The notes under the pieces are model-generated. The model ran no database searches. It had not been told where the DNA came from and saw only the letters and a list, made by a program, of their open reading frames with translations. From assembly GCA_028290085.1 (NCBI GenBank), contig JAQGKN010000532.1, positions 1 through 8,361 on the forward strand: a stretch of DNA of 8,361 nt. Direction: 5' to 3'. The stretch comes from Hyphomicrobiales bacterium (GTDB taxonomy: Bacteria; Pseudomonadota; Alphaproteobacteria; Rhizobiales; Beijerinckiaceae). The position numbers and the translations under genes are program-made. The first letter of the stretch is position 1, and each line of letters opens with the position of its first letter. Of this stretch, positions 6,059 through 8,361 are shown piece by piece.

Positions 6059-6825
6059 TGGCCGATTTCACCCCCAACGAGATCATGACGATCGTCGCCG
6101 CGCGCGCGCTCAAGAACGACGATGTCTGCTTCGTCGGCATCGGCGCGCCTTCGGCCGCCTGCAATCTCGCGCGCCTCACGCACGCGCCGCAGATCACGCT
6201 GATCTATGAATCCGGCACCATCGGCACGCGCCCCAACGTGCTGCCGCTGTCCATCGGCGATGGCGAGCTGTGCGAGACCGCGCTTTGCACGGTGTCGGTG
6301 CCAGAAATGTTCCGCTACTGGCTGCAGGGCGGCCGCATCACTGTGGGCTTCCTCGGCGGCGCGCAGATCGACCGGTTCGCCAACATCAACACGACGGTGG
6401 TGGGGCCCGACGACAAGCCGAAGGTGCGTCTGCCCGGCGGCGGCGGCGCCCCCGAGATCGCCACCAATTGCGGTGAGATCTTCATCACCATGGCGATGGG
6501 CAAGCGCGCCTTCATCGAAAAGCTGCCCTTCATCACATCGATGGGCCATGGCCCCACAGGCCGCGAGCGCCGCGCCTTTGGCATGAAGAGCCTTGGGCCG
6601 ACCAAGCTGATGACCGATCTCTGCGTCTTCGAGCCCGATCCCGAGACGAAGGAAATGACGGTCGTGTCGATCCATCCTGGCGTCACGCGCGAACAGATCG
6701 CCGAAAATTGCGGCTGGACGCCCCGTTACATCGACAACGTTCCCGAGACGCCCGCACCCACGAAGCTGGAACTCGAGACGCTTCGCGACATCCAGGCGAG
6801 GACCAAGGCCGCGCACGCGGCCTGA
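6058..6825 (+). CDS. pcaJ: 3-oxoadipate CoA-transferase subunit B (CatJ/PcaJ type)
   Basis: Catalytic subunit B that pairs with the preceding gene. It is 255 residues from the ATG at 6058 (TGATG junction with pcaI; AGAGGA at 6045-6050), and starts further upstream would lie inside pcaI. The catalytic glutamate that forms the CoA thioester is expected to be Glu51 in YESGTIG (50-56). Other family marks are GIGAPSAACNLARLTHAP (27-44), PLSIGDGELCETA (63-75), the segment VGFLGGAQIDRFANINTTVVG (96-116; key residues Gln103, Asp105, Asn109, Asn111) and the glycine run LPGGGGAPEIA (125-135). The GGGGAPEIA loop is part of the CoA/oxyanion region in this family. It is of the CatJ length class (about 260), in keeping with subunit A. 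The C-terminus is Ala-rich and not conserved. An 86-bp gap separates it from pcaH. Confidence 0.92.
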   Translation: MADFTPNEIMTIVAARALKNDDVCFVGIGAPSAACNLARLTHAPQITLIYESGTIGTRPNVLPLSIGDGELCETALCTVSVPEMFRYWLQGGRITVGFLGGAQIDRFANINTTVVGPDDKPKVRLPGGGGAPEIATNCGEIFITMAMGKRAFIEKLPFITSMGHGPTGRERRAFGMKSLGPTKLMTDLCVFEPDPETKEMTVVSIHPGVTREQIAENCGWTPRYIDNVPETPAPTKLELETLRDIQARTKAAHAA

Positions 6826-6853
6826 TCTTCGCCAGAGGCTAGAACAAGAACCC

Positions 6854-6891
6854 GCGGCTCTCCCGTCTGCCCTTTTGGCATGCGGCTCTCC
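6854..6891 (+). repeat. Short direct repeat in the pcaJ-pcaH gap
   Basis: The 10-mer GCGGCTCTCC occurs at 6854-6863 and again at 6882-6891, with starts 28 bases apart. The 86-bp gap between pcaJ and pcaH (6826-6911) holds no clear terminator or promoter otherwise. The repeat may be chance in a GC-rich genome, or paired sites for a regulator. Confidence 0.35.
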
Positions 6892-6911
6892 GCCAACATG
6901 GACGAAACGCC

Positions 6912-7610
6912 ATGCCGCTGATTTATCCGAAGGAGAGCTTCTTTGAAGCTCATCCGCAGTACGATTCGCCGACCTACAAGAGCACGGCAAAGCGTCACCC
7001 CAAGAAGCCGCTCATCATCCTGCCGCATACGATGACGGAGCTGAACGGCCCCGTGTACGGGCATGAGATCATCACGGCTGAGGACGGCGATCTCACGCGT
7101 CAGCACGCTGGCGAGCCGCAGGGCGAGCGCATCATCGTGCAGGGCCGCGTTCTCGACGAGGACGGACGCCCGGTGCCCAACACTCTGGTCGAGATCTGGC
7201 AGGCCAATGCCGCCGGTCGCTACGTCCATGTGGTCGACGATCATCCGGCACCGCTCGATCCGAACTTTTCGGGCGCGGGCCGCGTCGTCACCGACGAGCA
7301 GGGCCGCTACCGCTTCACCACGATCAAGCCGGGTCCCTATCCCTGGCGCAATCACCACAATGCGTGGCGTCCCGCGCATATCCATCTGTCGCTCTTCGGG
7401 CATTCCTTCCTGTCGCGCCTCGTCACGCAGATGTATTTCGAGGGCGACCCGCTGTTCCCCTACGATCCCATCTTCAACGAAGTGCCGGAAGCCGCGCGCA
7501 ACCGCCTGATTTCGAAATTCGACCTCGACGTGACCGAACCCGAATGGGCGCTCGGCTACACGTTCGACATCGTGCTGCGTGGCCGTAACGCCACGCCCAT
7601 GGAGAGCTGA
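6912..7610 (+). CDS. pcaH: Protocatechuate 3,4-dioxygenase beta subunit
   Basis: Iron-bearing subunit of the intradiol ring-cleavage enzyme that converts protocatechuate and O2 to 3-carboxy-cis,cis-muconate in the cytoplasm. At 232 residues it is near the usual 235-240. The four Fe(III) ligands are present: Tyr104 (GRYVH), Tyr143 (GPYPW), His156 and His158 (PAHIHLS), equivalent to Tyr108, Tyr147, His160 and His162 of the P. putida enzyme. Also seen are GERIIVQGRVLDEDGRPVPN (71-90), VEIWQANAAGRY (93-104), LDPNFSGAGR (115-124), the TQMYFEGDPL segment (172-181) and C-terminal FDIVLRGR (218-225). The ATG at 6912 gives the normal N-terminus, though no good Shine-Dalgarno sequence precedes it. The frame is open upstream to about 6843 without another ATG. 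pcaG begins 1 base after the stop. Confidence 0.96.
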   Translation: MPLIYPKESFFEAHPQYDSPTYKSTAKRHPKKPLIILPHTMTELNGPVYGHEIITAEDGDLTRQHAGEPQGERIIVQGRVLDEDGRPVPNTLVEIWQANAAGRYVHVVDDHPAPLDPNFSGAGRVVTDEQGRYRFTTIKPGPYPWRNHHNAWRPAHIHLSLFGHSFLSRLVTQMYFEGDPLFPYDPIFNEVPEAARNRLISKFDLDVTEPEWALGYTFDIVLRGRNATPMES

Positions 7611-7611
7611 T

Positions 7612-8196
7612 ATGTCCGGAATTACACCCTCACAGACGGTCGGGCCCTATTTCGCCTATTGCCTGACGCCGTCGCGCTATCCGCTGCATGATGTCTTCTC
7701 GACCGACCTCACGGTCCCCGGCATCGAAGGCGAGCGCATCGTCGTCACCGGCCGCGTGTTCGATGGCGATGGCCTCGGTATTTCCGACGCGATGGTTGAA
7801 ATCTGGCAGGCGGATGCCAAGGGCACCTACGACCACGGCAGCGCCTCCACGGTGAAGTCCAACAGCGGCTTCAAGGGCTTCGGCCGCGCCGAGACCACGG
7901 CTGACGGAACCTACACCTTCACGACGGTCAAGCCCGGCCGCGTGGCCGGCGCCGACGGCAAGCTGCAGGCGCCCCATCTCGCCGTCACGGTGTTTTCGCG
8001 CGGGATGCTGACGCATCTCTTCACGCGGATCTACTTCGACGACGAAGCCTCGAACGCCGAGGATCAGGTGCTGAACCTCATTCCCGCCGACCGCCGCGCC
8101 ACCATCATCGCCAAGGCACACAAGGGCAGCCCGAAGGAATATCACCTCGATATTCGCATTCAGGGCGGCGACGAGACGGTCTTCTTCGAAGCCTGA
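7612..8196 (+). CDS. pcaG: Protocatechuate 3,4-dioxygenase alpha subunit
   Basis: Subunit that combines with PcaH and helps form the active-site pocket. It is 194 residues from the ATG at 7612; GGAG at 7601-7604 gives a good spacing, and this start yields the expected N-terminus (MSGITPSQTVGPYF). A start further upstream, inside pcaH, is rejected. Substrate-pocket residues match P. putida PcaG: Thr9 and Tyr13 in PSQTVGPYF (Thr12, Tyr16) and Arg130 in VFSRG (Arg133). Also seen are VEIWQADAKGTY (62-73), the FGRAETTADGTYTF segment (90-103), APHLAVTVF (120-128) and IRIQGGDETVFF (181-192). As expected of alpha subunits, the iron ligands of the beta chain are missing. The pcaH-pcaG order is the usual one. 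A terminator follows 24 bases after the stop. Confidence 0.96.
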   Translation: MSGITPSQTVGPYFAYCLTPSRYPLHDVFSTDLTVPGIEGERIVVTGRVFDGDGLGISDAMVEIWQADAKGTYDHGSASTVKSNSGFKGFGRAETTADGTYTFTTVKPGRVAGADGKLQAPHLAVTVFSRGMLTHLFTRIYFDDEASNAEDQVLNLIPADRRATIIAKAHKGSPKEYHLDIRIQGGDETVFFEA

Positions 8197-8220
8197 TCAT
8201 CGGCCTCATATCGAAATCAG

Positions 8221-8250
8221 AAGCGCCGCGAGCCACGCGGCGCTTTTTTT
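8221..8250 (+). terminator. Rho-independent terminator after pcaG
   Basis: A perfect 10-bp stem (AAGCGCCGCG at 8221-8230 and CGCGGCGCTT at 8236-8245) with a 5-nt loop (AGCCA) ends in seven T residues (8244-8250). It closes the pcaIJHG transcript on the + strand, so pcaB, pcaC and pcaD are not co-transcribed downstream of pcaG. Confidence 0.9.
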
Positions 8251-8342
8251 GTGCTTGCGGCGCGACCCCGAGAGGGCCAACTTCGTTGCACTCTGCGAAA
8301 ACGGAAAGCAGCCGCCCACCCGATCGTGTGAAGAGAGAGCAC

Positions 8343-8361
8343 ATGCCTCGTCTCGTCCCCC
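8343..8361 (+). CDS. Possible start of a further gene, cut by the window edge
   Basis: An ATG at 8343 opens a reading frame of six codons (MPRLVP) before the window ends. AAGAGAGAG at 8331-8339 is a passable ribosome-binding site. The 8251-8342 spacer shows no obvious promoter. The fragment is far too short to identify. Confidence 0.35.

Noticed and set aside
6037..6990. 317-codon minus-strand open frame opposite pcaJ
   Set aside because: Composition typical of antisense translation (Arg/Ala/His/Gly-rich), with no motifs; pcaJ is clearly the real gene.
8282..8300. TTCG...CGAA inverted pair in the final spacer, as a second IclR-type operator
   Set aside because: Only four bases match on each arm and the spacing differs from the 5124-5138 site; too weak to call.

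Overview
The window is a GC-rich, gene-dense stretch with every supported gene on the + strand. Protein style, heavy CGC/GGC codon use, and the pairing of a LIV-type ABC importer with protocatechuate catabolism suggest an alphaproteobacterium, probably of the Hyphomicrobiales (Rhizobiales). That placement is an inference from style, not from a phylogenetic marker.

Region 1 (1-4237) is a tightly packed transport operon: the 3' end of a LivH-type permease, then a LivM-type permease, a LivG-type ATPase and a LivF-type ATPase. Three of the four junctions in this region are an 8 bp overlap, a 4 bp overlap or a gap under 10 bp. 31 bp after livF comes a 368-residue protein of the single-domain MetE-like (COG0620) family with a complete zinc site (His238, Cys240, Glu273, Cys334). 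The region ends in a 9-bp GC hairpin and a strong intrinsic terminator at 4304-4341. No substrate-binding protein is seen; it may lie upstream.

Region 2 (4342-5019) is a small two-gene toxin-antitoxin module, RelE/ParE-like toxin first, HTH antitoxin second. It has its own apparently leaderless promoter and a palindrome over the -10 box. The toxin's codon use (AGG, AGA, CGA, GGA) differs from its neighbours, which suggests an acquired insertion between two catabolic units.

Region 3 (5020-8250) is a protocatechuate-branch beta-ketoadipate operon: a promoter, a perfect 15-bp IclR-style palindrome (5124-5138), the two subunits of a CatI/CatJ-type 3-oxoadipate CoA-transferase, and the beta (pcaH) and alpha (pcaG) subunits of protocatechuate 3,4-dioxygenase, closed by a textbook terminator at 8221-8250. 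The dioxygenase opens the protocatechuate ring and the CoA-transferase activates 3-oxoadipate. The intervening steps (pcaB, pcaC, pcaD) and the final thiolase (pcaF) are not in the window.

Region 4 (8251-8361) holds a short spacer and perhaps the first six codons of another gene.

The reading that ties regions 1 and 3 together is that the importer brings in an aromatic acid feeding the ring-cleavage genes, and that the MetE-like enzyme handles a methyl group, for example one from methoxylated aromatics. This is a hypothesis from gene neighbourhood; nothing in the sequence fixes the transporter's or the methyltransferase's substrate. I see no clearly new system; the most unusual parts are the hybrid antitoxin and the orphan MetE-like gene in the transport operon.
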